Shown here in pieces: positions 1 to 10,499 of a stretch of DNA of 32,309 bases. Below the pieces are notes generated by a model. It saw nothing but the letters and a program-made list of their open reading frames with translations. It ran no database searches and was not told the origin of the DNA. Each line of letters begins with the position of its first letter. The first letter of the stretch is position 1. The stretch covers positions 1 through 32,309 of the forward strand of contig JALNQF010000419.1 in assembly GCA_028456385.1 (NCBI GenBank), written 5' to 3'. The translations under genes and the position numbers were made by a program. The DNA comes from Ophiosphaerella korrae. Its lineage: Eukaryota > Ascomycota > Dothideomycetes > Pleosporales > Phaeosphaeriaceae.

Positions 1-76
<76 letters not shown>
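1..76. repeat. (TAC)n trinucleotide microsatellite
   Basis: About 25 uninterrupted TAC units run from the window start up to the ATG at 77. The array reads as poly-Tyr, poly-Thr or poly-Leu depending on frame and has no stop in the frame of the ATG at 77 (poly-Thr). It is therefore either 5' UTR/promoter or part of a longer coding exon that begins outside the window. Confidence 0.97.
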
Positions 77-77
<1 letters not shown>

Positions 78-1255
78 TGTACTCCTATCACCGGATCCTT
101 GCACTTTTCGGAAGATCCGTAAATGACAAGACACTGGAATGTGACTGGTAATGTCTCACCTATAGGAGGAGACTTAAAGTATAACTAATCATAAGCGGCA
201 GCGACATCCATCCCTGGGAAATTGAGATTGATGGCAAGCAGTGGGCTGGCAGGATCCGCTTGATCGGCTTCGTGGATGTCTTTTTCGTGATCGCTTACTC
301 GGCCAACTCGCGGTTTGAACGGGGCATCATCATCTACAGTGCGTTGCATCTCTGTCACGACAGACTAGGATAAAAACTGACTATTTACATTTAGAGGACC
401 GTCACGATCTCCGAATCCTGCCCAAGCCACCTGCCAAAAAATTGGTGCCAGGGACGCCTTTGGAGGTCAGCAATCAAGTCGCTGTTGCTTCTGAGCCCAG
501 CGTCTCTGACACAAACGTCTCAAAAGACATTGCTCCCCAGACTCAAGATGACACCTATGACTCGGGTTTTGATGAGTACTATGATGACGAGACTCTTAAT
601 GATGATTCCTCTGATAATGATTACTTCGACAACGATTACTTCGGTAGCGATGACTCTGATAGTACCGACGCTGATTCAGAGGGAGGGGAAAAGGAAGCCA
701 ATGTTTCTTCTAGTCAGCAGGACAGCTTCGTTCAGGAAAGTGTAGGCAAGAGTATAGTGAATCATGCTCTTCTTCGCAACCAGTCTGACAGGTTGACAGA
801 TGTAGAGCCCAGAACCAACAAGCAGAGAAAGGAAGAAGAAAGCTGTCCCAAGTTCAGGGACGCAGGTCGATACATTGTGAATGGCCGGGGGCACGAGATC
901 TGCCTGAAATATAACTATCGCAAGTCATGTTTCCGCGACTATAACATTAAAATCAGCAAGCCTTATAAGAAGGCGGTACGGCGTAAGTAGACTTGCTTTT
1001 CCACTGAAATTGATTTCTGGCTGATCTTGGTTTGTAGGAGGCATCAAGCGTGGCATCAAGGAGCACAGCACGGTACAGCTACTTGGGGATGTTGTCCGTT
1101 GCGGGTTTATTTCGCATGGACAAATGGTCGGGTCTGTTCTATCCAAGTATGTGGGCGGCGGCATCCTGGACGACACGATGAATAAGTATTTTGCCGGGTT
1201 GACCGGTGCTAATCGGCCCGGGAATATAACTCTATCAAACGAGGGTACAGCATAA
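77..1255 (+). CDS. Spliced gene, acidic protein of unknown function
   Basis: I do not recognise this family. The model is exons 77-147, 196-338, 395-982 and 1038-1255, giving 339 residues. The introns are 48, 56 and 55 nt. Introns 1 and 3 start GTAATG and GTAAGT, branch-like CTAAT, CTGAC and CTGAT lie near the acceptors, and phases 2, 1 and 1 keep one frame open to TAA at 1253. The acceptor at 201 instead of 195 also keeps frame. The N-terminal part (HPWEIEIDG, then a hydrophobic LIGFVDVFFVIAY) looks like a small folded domain. The middle, roughly residues 110-170, is very rich in Asp, Ser and Tyr (for example YDSGFDEYYDDE). The C-terminal part is basic, then mixed (LLGDVVRCGFISHGQ). Residues with C-x8-C spacing (ICLKYNYRKSCF) recall fungal Cys-rich knuckles, but the remaining ligands are missing. 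The start is uncertain because the frame stays open into the TAC repeat. Base composition is normal and there is no RIP. Confidence 0.6.
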
Positions 1256-1307
1256 GTCGACCTTCGACGTAAGCAACCAATTCAAAGCATACATCCGATA
1301 AATCATG

Positions 1308-2913
1308 TTAATACTTCTCACGAATCTGTTTAATCCACCCCTTGCCATGCCGTATCAAGAATGCGGTTGCAACAACATTGCCAGCAGCTAGAACCGCGTA
1401 AATTGTGAAAAGCCATTCATTCCCAATCTTCGATATGATGGGTTGAGCGATTACAGAGCCAACTGCCGCACAAAGGTTCTCTGTAAACCCATCAAGCGCA
1501 GTGAGCGAGGCGCTTCGGTACGGCAGAATCTCCACGAGAACGGTGAACACTAAGCTGAAGACGGCGCCAGACGAGACACCGAAGACGAACAAGCCCAGAA
1601 CCTATATCTGTATGTCAGTTGCGGTCACAAAAACTAGAGTGGAAGATTTCTATTACTGGAACGACCCACATCACTCCTCTCCCAACACTCCAACCCCACC
1701 AGAGAAGCCCGACTGGCACCACCCAAGCGGACGTCCAGGTGTTGATACCAAAGCGAAGGTCAGGAGTTTGTTGCGAACTCAGACTCTCGTCGGCATGTGC
1801 AGGAGTGTCCGAGAGATGCGCGGAATTTTTCTTTAGAATGTAATCAGACCATACACCTCCTGCTACGTTACCGATGATCAGACCGATGGACAAAGGCAAA
1901 TACGAAATCCCGAGAATATCAAGCGAAAAGTTGTAAGGCTCATTCCCAAATGCGTCCTGGACGCTGATTTGAAGCCCTTTGAGAGCAAAGTACGTATTGC
2001 TTGCGAGGAACACCGTCAACGCCACGGCCGGATTGCGCAAGAACTTTATGACGAGTAGTGGCCTGATAGACCAGTATGATAAAGTCCCCCTCTTTGTTGA
2101 GTCGGAAGAGTTGTATGTGCGAGCCGACTTGCTAAGGGTGTCTGGCACCAGCATCACGATCAGAGCGAGCAGAAGCGATGCATAGGCTGCGAGGAACCAC
2201 TGCGTCGATCTCCAACCCCATTGGTCAGCTAAAAGTCCGCCGACAATCGGAGCGAGTGTTGGACCCAGTAAGATTCCAATATACATGACGCTCATGCCTA
2301 ATCCTCGCGACCTTACCTCCCAGATGTCGGCAATGACGGCGGCGCCGAGCGCAATGACAGACGAGGTTGTGGCAGCAGCAAGCATGCGAGCTGCGAGTAA
2401 GACTCCAATGGACGTTGAAGTCGCACATAGGCATAACAAAGGAACTGATGTTGCGATTGAAACGATGTAGATGCTTCGACGACCGAAGCGTTCGGATGCG
2501 GCGCTCCAGTTCAGGGGAAAGATGGCGGTACAGATGATCGGCACTGAGATTATGATGTTTGTAAAGCTCGGGGTTGCGGAGAACTCGTCCGAAATCTCTG
2601 AAAGGGCTGCTGCAGTGGGCGGTTAGACTAAGAGCATACATTTTAGGAGGGATGCCTTACGTAGCAGAACATCAGTTGTGAAACTGCCCAACATTGCCGC
2701 GGCGGCGACTATCAAGGTGATAATCCAGCGTGGCCATGGCGTGCAAGAGGCTGGGTCTTCCAATGTCCGAAGAAGACACAAATTCGCGCTGAGCTTTGAG
2801 ATGCTGAGCATAGTAAAACGCGATGCCTTTACTGAGCTTCTACTTGTATCAGGAACAATGCCAGTCGATACTTCCATCTCCGTCGTGTGCGCGTGGCGAT
2901 CATTGAGTGACAT
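1308..2913 (-). CDS. MFS transporter, DHA1 drug:H+ antiporter type
   Basis: The gene encodes a probable 12-helix plasma-membrane transporter that exports drugs, polyamines or toxic metabolites using the proton gradient; the substrate cannot be read from sequence. The exons on the minus strand are 2913-2661, 2609-1657 and 1601-1308, giving 499 residues. Introns of 51 nt (GTAAGG...GCAG) and 55 nt (GTAATA...CTGAC...ATAG) join phases cleanly. A hydrophilic N-terminus of about 60 residues precedes helix 1 (WIITLIVAAAAMLGSF). Motif A is visible as SERFGRRS near residues 123-130, and the antiporter motif C as GILLGPTLAPIVGG near 196-209. DIWEVRSRG between helices 4 and 5 is typical of DHA1. The second half has its own helix pairs and a GNVAGGVWSDYI loop. 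Length is normal and no frame breaks are seen. It converges with the acidic gene across only 52 bp. No biosynthetic genes adjoin it, so a cluster role is not supported. Confidence 0.9.
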
Positions 2914-4305
2914 GTTTAGCGTGGCGCAAATCGAAAGTCGAGGGAACTAAAGTCAATTACGATACTGGACCCTATTGCACAAGGCCTGTACAAGGCCTGC
3001 CTAAGGACGGGTTCCGGTGGGCCAGTGAATCTTCCCCAAAAATTGACGGCTTTCCATACAAATTCTGTCTGTGCGCCAGTCCCACCCACCGGCACCCGCC
3101 CATGGGCAGGCCCTGTAACTGACTATAATAAGCTGACCGTTGGAAAACTTAAATGTATCCAATGAGCAGTGATTTTTGTGGGACCTGTCCCGTTCATGAA
3201 ACCTGTCTTACAAGACCATGACGAGAGGACTGCACACGGCACCCCAATCCGACCACGCTCTTTTCCGACGCTTTGTTTGGCTCAAGCCGTTCACGAACAT
3301 GAATATCTTGGTAAAATCAGCGGCGTACAACCGTCAATGAATCGACTGATCAAGTATTTTCCATGAGTGACTTTGTCAGGGATGATCTCTGCTGCCCGTG
3401 CCACTCTTAGCGCTCTTACCGCACTATTGCTTTCGCCGTTCTAGGCAAGCGACACAGCACCTTTGGGATGATCTTATTCTCTTGCTCGTACTCTAAGTTC
3501 CGTATACCTTCATAAACGAGATGTGGGGATTGCGTAGTTTTATTTTGGTATCAGCATGTCTTCATTCCGCACCAAATCTTTCTCTCCTTTTCTTCTTCGG
3601 AACCCCTTGCGATCACTATGTCTGTAAAGCTTATGCATGTTTCTCTGTTCTACCTCTCATTTTTATGTGACATCTTCCTAGAGTTTACTCAATAGTCGCT
3701 CGCTCGTGACTTTCACGGCCTCTACACTATAACTCTAAAACTTGAAGTGTGGTGTTGCAAAAGAGTGATGGGCTCATACTTAGTTTTGAACTCTAAGTTC
3801 ACCTAATACAGTCTTGGATAGGGCTGTCTATTAAATTGGCTAAAACTCATTCTTCGTTGGCTCAGACCTGGATCGAATACTTATAGAGACATTAAAAACT
3901 TGGTGAGCTCTGGCATAAGGACCGTTCATGTAGATAATGAGAACCCCGTCCTTAGGCTAGTCGATATGGGCTCAGTAGGAGCTTCTCGCTGACAATGAGC
4001 AGACCTTATCTCTGACTCGAGATTATAGCAAGGATGCACCTAGGAACATGGTCTAGCACGTAAGAGCGTCACATTCAAGAGTCTATGAGCTTTACATAGA
4101 TATGTAGTAAAATTCAGTCACATGTTGGTAACGATCAGACGAATAGCAACAAGTTTTCGATCGATCAAGAGCTTGATTCGGCTTCTACTGCTAAGTAGTT
4201 GAATGAGTGACTAGGTAATTGTGCAATAACGTTGCCACATAAGAGACCGTTCCTTCGTCCTTAATCCCTGCGATGGAAAACACGTCCAAAATAGCCTGTT
4301 GATAC
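2914..4305. other. Intergenic region, no supported gene
   Basis: The composition is ordinary and CpA/TpG are not depleted, so this lies outside the RIP block. The short open frames at 2907-3122 and 3169-3366 have no recognisable motifs or splice-compatible continuation. A short direct repeat of CAAGGCCTG occurs near 2980-3000. The first few hundred bases hold the promoter of the transporter gene; the far end would be the 3' side of the repeat-protein gene. Confidence 0.6.
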
Positions 4306-4866
4306 CTAGACGCTCTCGGCATCGTACATCATACTGACAGCCTCAGTGTCGTAAATCTTGGTAACAGCTTCGGTGTCGTAGAGTTTGCTGACAGCCTCGG
4401 TATCATACATCTTGGTGACAGCTTCGGTGTCGTACATCTTGGTGACAGCCTCAGTGTCGTACATCTTGGTGACAGCCTCGGTATCGTAGAGCTTGCTGAC
4501 GGCCTCAGTGTCGTACATCTTGCTAGCCGCTTCAGTGTCATACATCTTACTAGCGGCCTCGGTGTCGTACATTTTGCTGGAGGCTTCGGTGTTATACATC
4601 TTGCTGGCAGCTTCGGCGTCGTAGAGCTTGCCAGCGGCTTCAGTGTCGTACATCTTGGTGGCAGCCTCTGTGTCATAGACTTTACTGACAGCCTCTGTGT
4701 CGTAGACTTTACTGACAGCCTCTGTGTCGTAGAGTTTGTCTGCTCCGGCAGCAACTCCTGTGACAATGGATCCTTCGAGGTACTTCATCCATGGGCGCGA
4801 GCGTTGATCCTTGGCCTCATCTGCCAAGACCTCATTGAGGTAAAACTGACGAGCTAGGGGCGCCAT
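4306..4866 (-). CDS. 9-residue tandem-repeat protein, unknown function
   Basis: This is a single-exon gene of 186 residues. About 43 unique residues (start MAPLARQFYLNEVLADEAKD) lead into fifteen full copies and one partial copy of a 9-residue unit, consensus K-[LMV]-Y-D-T-E-A-[VA]-[ST], running to the C-terminus. Each unit keeps Tyr-Asp-x-Glu-Ala, and variation is confined mostly to positions 2, 8 and 9. There is no signal peptide, membrane segment or Cys. The unit is polar and near neutral, so a disordered, LEA-like or filamentous protein is possible, but I know no named family with this exact unit. A 9-residue period does not fit a coiled coil. Synonymous changes between DNA copies, with Tyr-Asp/Asn and Glu kept, indicate coding constraint rather than a spurious minisatellite ORF. 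The start is the first ATG, preceded by CAAC. The gene stands just outside the RIP block with a TATA-like box and stress-type elements upstream. Confidence 0.72.
   Translation of the reverse strand: MAPLARQFYLNEVLADEAKDQRSRPWMKYLEGSIVTGVAAGADKLYDTEAVSKVYDTEAVSKVYDTEAATKMYDTEAAGKLYDAEAASKMYNTEASSKMYDTEAASKMYDTEAASKMYDTEAVSKLYDTEAVTKMYDTEAVTKMYDTEAVTKMYDTEAVSKLYDTEAVTKIYDTEAVSMMYDAESV
4309..4737 (-). repeat. 27-bp coding minisatellite, 16 copies
   Basis: A 27-bp unit (on + strand like TACATCTTGGTGACAGCCTC plus 7 bases) is repeated head to tail without frame loss; the last copy is one codon short. Neighbouring units differ at a few, mostly third, codon positions. Such arrays usually change copy number between strains. 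Confidence 0.93.
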
Positions 4867-5033
4867 GTTGATATGGTAAAGGCTGTTGGAGAGTGATTGG
4901 AATGTCAGATATTGTTGGCAATGCTTTTTGATACTGGAGAAACCGGAGGGGCTTTAGAGGACATTATATATTCGTAACCCCTTATGCTGTTCTGGCAATG
5001 ACGTTAAGCTCTAGACTCTCTACTATTACCCCT
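4867..5033 (-). promoter_or_regulatory. Promoter of the repeat-protein gene: TATA-like box and AGGGG/CCCCT elements
   Basis: Reading away from the start codon, there is an AGGGG/CCCCT element at 4947-4951, a TATATAAT box at 4963-4970 (about 100 bp upstream of the ATG), and CCCCT-type elements at 4978-4982 and 5029-5033. These match the core of fungal stress response elements bound by Msn2/4-like zinc-finger factors. Three in under 90 bp is suggestive, but the motif is only 5 bp long, so stress induction is an inference. Confidence 0.45.
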
Positions 5034-5421
5034 TAATCTGTCGCTCTGCAGACACCACTATCTTCGCCCAATTACCATTTACCTGATGGTATGAAATAAG
5101 CGATGTATGAGGCCTCGCGTCGATTGTGGTGGCCTAAAAGTGTAAGTGGAAAAAGTAGGGTTAACTTGATGATGCAATGTCATGACATTCACGGGCCCCA
5201 TGTCCAACCCCTGCCTGAGGCCATTTCAACCGTCTAGTTATTCATAATTTGCTAACGGCGAAATAAACTAGTACTATTTAATTTACCTGTGCCTACTTTC
5301 TCAGCTTTCTAATAGACAGACTGCCTCTACTATTCCGGCTCCCTAACAACTATAGGGGGCGTAGATAGCAAGTTCACGGAGAGCTCTCTATGGAGCCGTT
5401 TCACGTGGAGAGAAAGTAATC

Positions 5422-5490
5422 TACAGAGAGCGTAGACTTACAATACAAAGTAAGCTTATTAATAGAACTATTATCTCGTATAAACCTTGG
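5422..5490 (+). repeat. About 68-bp direct repeat, copy A
   Basis: The segment running from CTACAGAGAGCGTAGACTTA to GTATAAACCTT matches 8080-8147 in the same orientation at roughly 80 percent by eye, with most differences C/T or G/A. The two copies bracket about 2.7 kb containing the solo LTR and an unidentified pseudogene. They may be the ends of a decayed element; no target duplication was found. Confidence 0.6.
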
Positions 5491-5535
5491 CAGCACAACA
5501 GGCATGCAATAGGGAAGCATGCTACTTCTGCATGC

Positions 5536-5815
5536 TGTTACGAGGTAGCTGGAAAGCAATAGTACTTGCCGTAGGCCACAGGAGATAGTAAAGGGATGAT
5601 AGATAGTATTTAATAGTACTACTAGTATCTAAGGGAGAATAATACTTGCTTTACTCTCTTTACAAGTATCGATCCTTTTATGCGCCTGTGTAGCGCATCA
5701 GCCCCGTTTTAGGTAATAACTATACAATGTTATAGTTTTTAGTGTATTAGCCCCGCCCCCTTAACTTATACTAGAGTTTACGAGAGTCTCGAGTGTTCGG
5801 AGAACCTTTATTATA
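5536..5815. mobile_element. Solo LTR of Ty3/gypsy family 1
   Basis: This 280-bp segment begins TGTTACGAGGTAGC and ends CTTTATTATA. It is homologous along its length to the two 278-bp LTRs of the element at 12794-19503 and is flanked by a perfect 5-bp target duplication CATGC (5531-5535 and 5816-5820). No internal element sequence is attached, so it is a solo LTR left by LTR-LTR recombination. It retains many CpA/TpG sites lost from the other two copies, so it is only lightly RIP-mutated. The terminal TATA is probably a RIP change of TACA, seen intact at 19500-19503. Confidence 0.9.
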
Positions 5816-5851
5816 CATGCACATGCGCTGTAACAATACATTTAATTCTAA

Positions 5852-5881
5852 TAGGTCTATATAATCTAATATATAGACCTA
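5852..5881. other. Perfect 12-bp inverted repeat (hairpin)
   Basis: Arms TAGGTCTATATA (5852-5863) and TATATAGACCTA (5870-5881) are separated by 6 nt. It lies just outside the solo LTR. No T-tract follows and no gene abuts it, so I assign no terminator role; it may be a remnant of a terminal inverted repeat. Confidence 0.5.
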
Positions 5882-6899
5882 CAATCTATACGTTTTGTAG
5901 AGAGTCTGTAGAGAGCGATAGACGTAAACTCTATCTATGCCTAGCGCTATCTAACAGTCTAATAGCATATACTCGGCCCCTTAACTGTTAGACTATAACT
6001 ACTCGGCTCCTAAGAGTCTAACTGTATTTACTGTCTTAGCTTTCTAGTAGCCTATTATAATCTACATAAGAGAGTAAGCATCTAATTAATAGTCGCTTAG
6101 ATAATGCTACCTACTAGGGAGATAGACTTACTAATCTTTAGAAAGTAAGCATTCTTGTCCGAATCTACTTTGTATAACTAGACTTGTTAGAGATAATAAG
6201 CCGTCGAGGCGACTACTAAGTCTTGCCTTAGTAAATTATAGAGCGATCGTTCTATACAATAGTTTATAGCTAGGGAACTGTTTCTATATAAATATTTTTA
6301 GTATTCTTAGCTATAATTTCGTATTAAGGGTAGAGGTAGGTAATTACCTTTAATACTACAGCACAACGCGACCTCTTATAGGCGGCCTACTGTAGTAGAT
6401 ATAGCCTAAGAGAAGGTAATTAGATATAAGACTAATGTAAGAGGAGCTGTAGGGGTCGAAAAGATAACGCGTGCGGGGTATATACTACGCCTACCTTATA
6501 TCAGCTTTCTCTGCGCAAAAGCAATTTCTCGTTAATCTTAATCCTCTATTAGATATATACCTACTTATAATAGCAACTACTGTTAAAATAGCTCTAGTCT
6601 AATTTACGTAATAGAAGGACATTTACTTTAAAGAAAAGCCTTTTATACTATTTATTCCTCTAAAGTCTCCTAGAGATTAATTTAGTAACGTTGACTTTAC
6701 CTCTTACGAAATTAAAATCTACGACATCTAAAGCTGCGAGCATTCCTTTTAACTTAATACGTATAGGTTTAAAATTGCGTATTTGCTAGACCTAGAGCGC
6801 TTTTTAGATTGCAGTAAGTTTAAGTCCAATTACCTTCCTGCTATAAAAGAGCTTCTCTAAAAAGAGGTCGAAGGCGTAGATTAAGTTGTGTTTTTTAAC

Positions 6900-8069
6900 T
6901 AGAGAGTACGCTAAATCTCCTATATATTTTAACTTAAGTAGGCCACTTACTTTTCCTTTTACCCTTTGTCTTGCTACCGCTTATCTAATATAAGCTCTTA
7001 CTAATTAGTTTGTAGCGACCTAACGCTGCAGCTATACCTTTACAATAGAGTATTAATAATCGGAGTTAATTCTTGCTACCTTCTAACACAGCTTATGTTA
7101 GTAAGTAGTCGTTCTATTTAAAGAGTTCCTTATAAATCTAGTATAAGTACTTACTAATACTACTAAGACTAAGTACTAATTGTAGCATATAATAGAGTGC
7201 TAGAGTAGTTAGGCAAAGATACTCCTTGATTCTTAAACGGAAGAGTGTAGATTATTAAGTAAGACTATTATTAATCTGTCTAAGACTCTATAAGGTGGGC
7301 ACTAATTATGTTATAGTATCTAGAGACCTATTAAGAACCTAGTTGCTAATTAGCCCCTTACTATATACGATAGGTCTACTATAACAAAGAAGGACTTTAT
7401 CAATACTAACTAAGTTCGTAAAATATATGTAGGCTCGTCTATATTTATAATACCTAACGAGTAGATAAAGTAGTAATTCCTACAAAATTAAGATCTACAT
7501 AAGGTCCTACTCTTTAAACAATTCGATTCTCTAAATAACGTTAAAGCACGCTATAAGTTAATGCTTTCTCGCTTGTCTAGTAACGTTTATCGCTATTAAC
7601 CTAAAATAATAGTCTGCCCTTATACTACGTTTTAGCTTCGCAATATCTTTAAAGGATCTCCTCCTTATATTAGCGTTAAGGTTAGAGCTCTTGTACTTAT
7701 AGCGCGTAAGGATAAAGCTTTAGATTAAGAAAGAAGTCTGTAAACAGACGATTTAGAACGTAATTAGTAGTTTATAGCCTCTAGCCTTGATTAAGACCCT
7801 CTTTTATATAACTAAACATCTCTATACTAGTAGGTATATAATAGTAGGTTAAGACTACGTTAATAGCTTTGACTTTCCTTAAGACTACTATAAAGTTGCT
7901 TGTAATGCTAACCTAGAATCGAATATAAGCATATTTACTAATCTACGAATAGTAACTAGCACTATACTCTAGTAATAGGCTAGATATTAAGGGGCTGCGT
8001 AAAATAATAAAGCGATATAAGGTATATATAATCGTAATACAAGATTCTTTATTACTACCTAACGCGTAG
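6900..8069 (+). pseudogene. RIP-degraded coding remnant, not identified
   Basis: Plus-strand frames contain long stretches of protein-like text broken almost only by TAG/TAA at positions expected from lost Trp or Gln codons. Readable patches include RSTITKKDFINTN, RKIYVGSSIFIIPNE and LLFKQFDSLNNVKARYKLML near 7370-7590, and FLKTTIKLLVML with a likely C-terminus IIVIQDSLLLPNA ending in TAG at 8067-8069. The frame changes at least once near 7610, from a decayed intron or an indel. I cannot assign a family. It could be an unfamiliar transposon ORF or a captured host gene. It lies between the two 68-bp direct repeats. Confidence 0.4.
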
Positions 8070-8580
8070 AGTAAAAGTTAGTCTATAGAGAATATACACT
8101 TACAATACAAGTAAGCCTATTAATCGAGCTATTACCTTGTATAAACCTTAATAGCTTAATAAAGGGGCAGTACAAGGGATAGAAGGCCGAGTAGTGCGCC
8201 TCTATAGTTATCGTATAACCTCGTCTACTTAGCTAAAAGCTAATAAGCGCTAGTAGGAGGAATTAGCTACACTAAAGCTATAAGAGGCAAAAATAAACTA
8301 GGTAAACGCGTTACACGCTAAGAGAGAACTATACATACTAACTATATATATAGTAGACTATATGCTACAATAGACTATTAATAGACTAAGAGCAATATAG
8401 GAGTTACCCTACTACTTTAGTATACTTAGGCTTTACTTATCCTTATTACTCTAAGAACAACATACTACTATATTCCTTGAAATTTTTCTGTAACTACTAT
8501 TATTTAGAAGATACAGTTTTCTAGATCTCTTTACGAGATAGGCCTATTATTTTTAGTAATAGGGAAAGATAATTAAGACC

Positions 8581-9240
8581 TAGAAGTCTAGTAGTTGCAG
8601 GAACTTATAGAAGAGTTATCTACTAAAGTTAGATTATTAAGTATTTTAGAGATAGCTAGTAATAACAAATTACGTAAAAAAGCTCTATTAATAGCAAAAT
8701 TAGTAGTCGCAACCCTAGAGACACTTAAGGAAGCTATTATATAGTAGGTGAGGATAGTAAGTACACCTAAACAAGAATACTTATAACGTACTAAACTATA
8801 CCTTAAAGTCTTACGTGCAAAGAATAGCTCTTAAGCTAAGAGTAGATCTTTAAATCTTTTATATTCTATATAACGCTAAGGGCCTAATAATATCGCAATA
8901 GTTTACGTAGGAGATAAAAGCTAAGGAGTTGTTAATTAGTAAGTAGCTATACGTTTCTAAGCTTTCTCGTCTATGTCGTATTAATACTAATATATACCTA
9001 TAAATAGTACAATTAATACGCCTACTCTATAGCTTTAGGTTTATAAAAGAAGTAAGTATATACTCCTATCTTTAAACTCTTTATAGTAAAGTAATAACTA
9101 TTCTAGGTTACGAAGGTACTTTAATACTATACTAGGCTAAAAGTTTAGAATATTTTCGCATAGGCTGCCTAACGCGAAATTAACGCCTTATTGTTTACAA
9201 CTACTTACTACCTAAAATTATATAGAAACTCGGTTTTTTT
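8581..9240 (+). pseudogene. RIP-degraded coding remnant with helical patch, not identified
   Basis: A plus-strand frame near 8590-8750 reads as a Leu/Glu/Lys-rich, probably helical segment (LQELIEELSTKVRLLSILEI), then another frame near 8820-9240 is low in stops (patches ELLISK, SKLSRLCRINTNI, YNYLLPKII). Stops are mostly TAA/TAG at likely former Gln/Trp codons. No family is recognised and the ends are not defined. It sits immediately downstream of the transposase pseudogene's 3' end, in the opposite orientation. Confidence 0.28.
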
Positions 9241-9284
9241 TAATGTATTTAAAGAGAATTAAATTAATATTTAGTCTACTAGCC

Positions 9285-10425
9285 TTGCGCGCGCCTATAA
9301 GCTTAAATCTTTCTTAGTATACTTAAGATAAGCTTACGTATAAGCATACCTAGTATACGCTACTAGCACTCCTTTAACGCGCTATAGAAGCCCCCCTACT
9401 CCTCTTTAGCTTGTAAGGAGTTGTTATATTATAGGTAGTGCCTATGCATTATCTTTTTAAGATGCTACTAGAGGTACTTAATTAGGTTAAGGTTAGGTAA
9501 GTAAGATAGCTAGGTTATAAGTATAATGTAGTGTTAAGCTATCTATCTTATTGTTGCGCGCAACGTATATATACAAGCGTTATTATATATAAAAAGCTAA
9601 GACCGCTACTAGTTAGGTAGAAGGCCTCTACGAAGAGCTTTAATGTAACTTTAGCTAGAGTAGCTACGTTGTCGTGCATACTTATCCCTCTCTATAATAA
9701 CAAGTAGACTATAGTATAGTCTACCTTATTTATCTAGCTATATATATACCTATACTATCTAGGTAGAGCGCTAATAGACGTTAACCTTAGTTATTATCTC
9801 TAGCTTCTATTTCTCCTACGCAAACCAAAAGTACTACTTATAGTTATAGCTAGAGCCCTTCTAAATAGAGCACTTATTAGAGAATTTAAATATACGTAAG
9901 TACTACTAAAAGTAGTAGTACTATTAATAGAACTGCTAGCGTTCCTAAGCATAGATAGGCTTTAGTTTTAGTCGCTTTTTATAGTAGTAATTAGTAAGGC
10001 TAGTACTCTTAAGGTATCTATATAATATTGTATAGCTAGGTAGCTTTAAAGGCGTCCTATCTATATTTACAAATACCCTAGCTTTAGTAAGCTCTAAGTA
10101 CTTAATCTTTGGCTACGCGCGAGCCTTACGATAGATAATCTTCTTCTAGCGTAGTAATAGTATAGGTAGATAGCTACTACGAGGTTTATCTTTTGCGCTA
10201 CCTATTTCGTGCTATTTCTTTATAATCTTGCTTACAGCTAGCTGTATACACCTAAAAAACTCTACAGCTTTGCTCTGCGCTGCACCTGCTAACACTATCC
10301 TAATAATATAATCGCGTATTTCCTAACAAATATTCGGCTTTCTGCGAGCATTTCTATCTATCTCTCGTCTAAATCGGCGCTGTATAGCTATAGTTGTAGT
10401 AATTTAAAGTTAAGATCACGTTTAG
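9285..10425 (-). pseudogene. Tc1/mariner-type transposase, RIP-inactivated
   Basis: On the minus strand a decayed transposase can be followed from N- to C-terminus. Near the start is a helix-turn-helix region (KAVEFF, then KIIKK and GSAKDKPRSSYLP, close to the usual GRP hinge). The catalytic part follows: YNNACIYT (9565-9590) corresponds to the D-N-A-x-x-H block, and LPNLNLIKYLQ (9472-9505) to the S-P-D-L-N-P-I-E block, with the acidic residue changed to Asn by G-to-A mutation. After it comes the C-terminal HLKKIMHRHY segment. Many TAG/TAA codons interrupt it where Trp or Gln is expected. The enzyme would cut and paste the element at TA dinucleotides. I could not define the terminal inverted repeats. 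It is not functional. Confidence 0.82.
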
Positions 10426-10499
10426 AGGTATATAGTAAGGTAGGCTTAGTATTCTAAACTTTTAAAACGTAACTGTAGTAACATATAACTATTACGCTA

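Noticed and set aside
485..1176. Plus-strand frame 485-745 and minus-strand frames 676-894 and 925-1176
   Set aside because: They overlap the spliced acidic gene in other frames, have low-complexity or implausible composition (one is mostly Met/Thr), and cross its intron 3.
1501..2641. Plus-strand frames 1501-1836, 1619-1843, 1979-2185, 2285-2470 and minus-strand frame 2225-2641
   Set aside because: They are shadows of the MFS transporter, whose helices, motifs A and C, and splice sites are convincing on the minus strand.
2678..3366. Plus-strand frames 2678-2950, 2907-3122 and 3169-3366
   Set aside because: The first is antisense to transporter exon 1; the others lie in intergenic DNA, have no motif and no neighbouring splice-compatible exon.
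4329..4766. Second minus-strand frame through the 27-bp repeats (Ser/Thr/Arg/Pro-rich)
   Set aside because: It is a frame-shifted reading of the minisatellite. The other frame has a unique N-terminus, a proper promoter and conserved Tyr-Asp-Glu positions.
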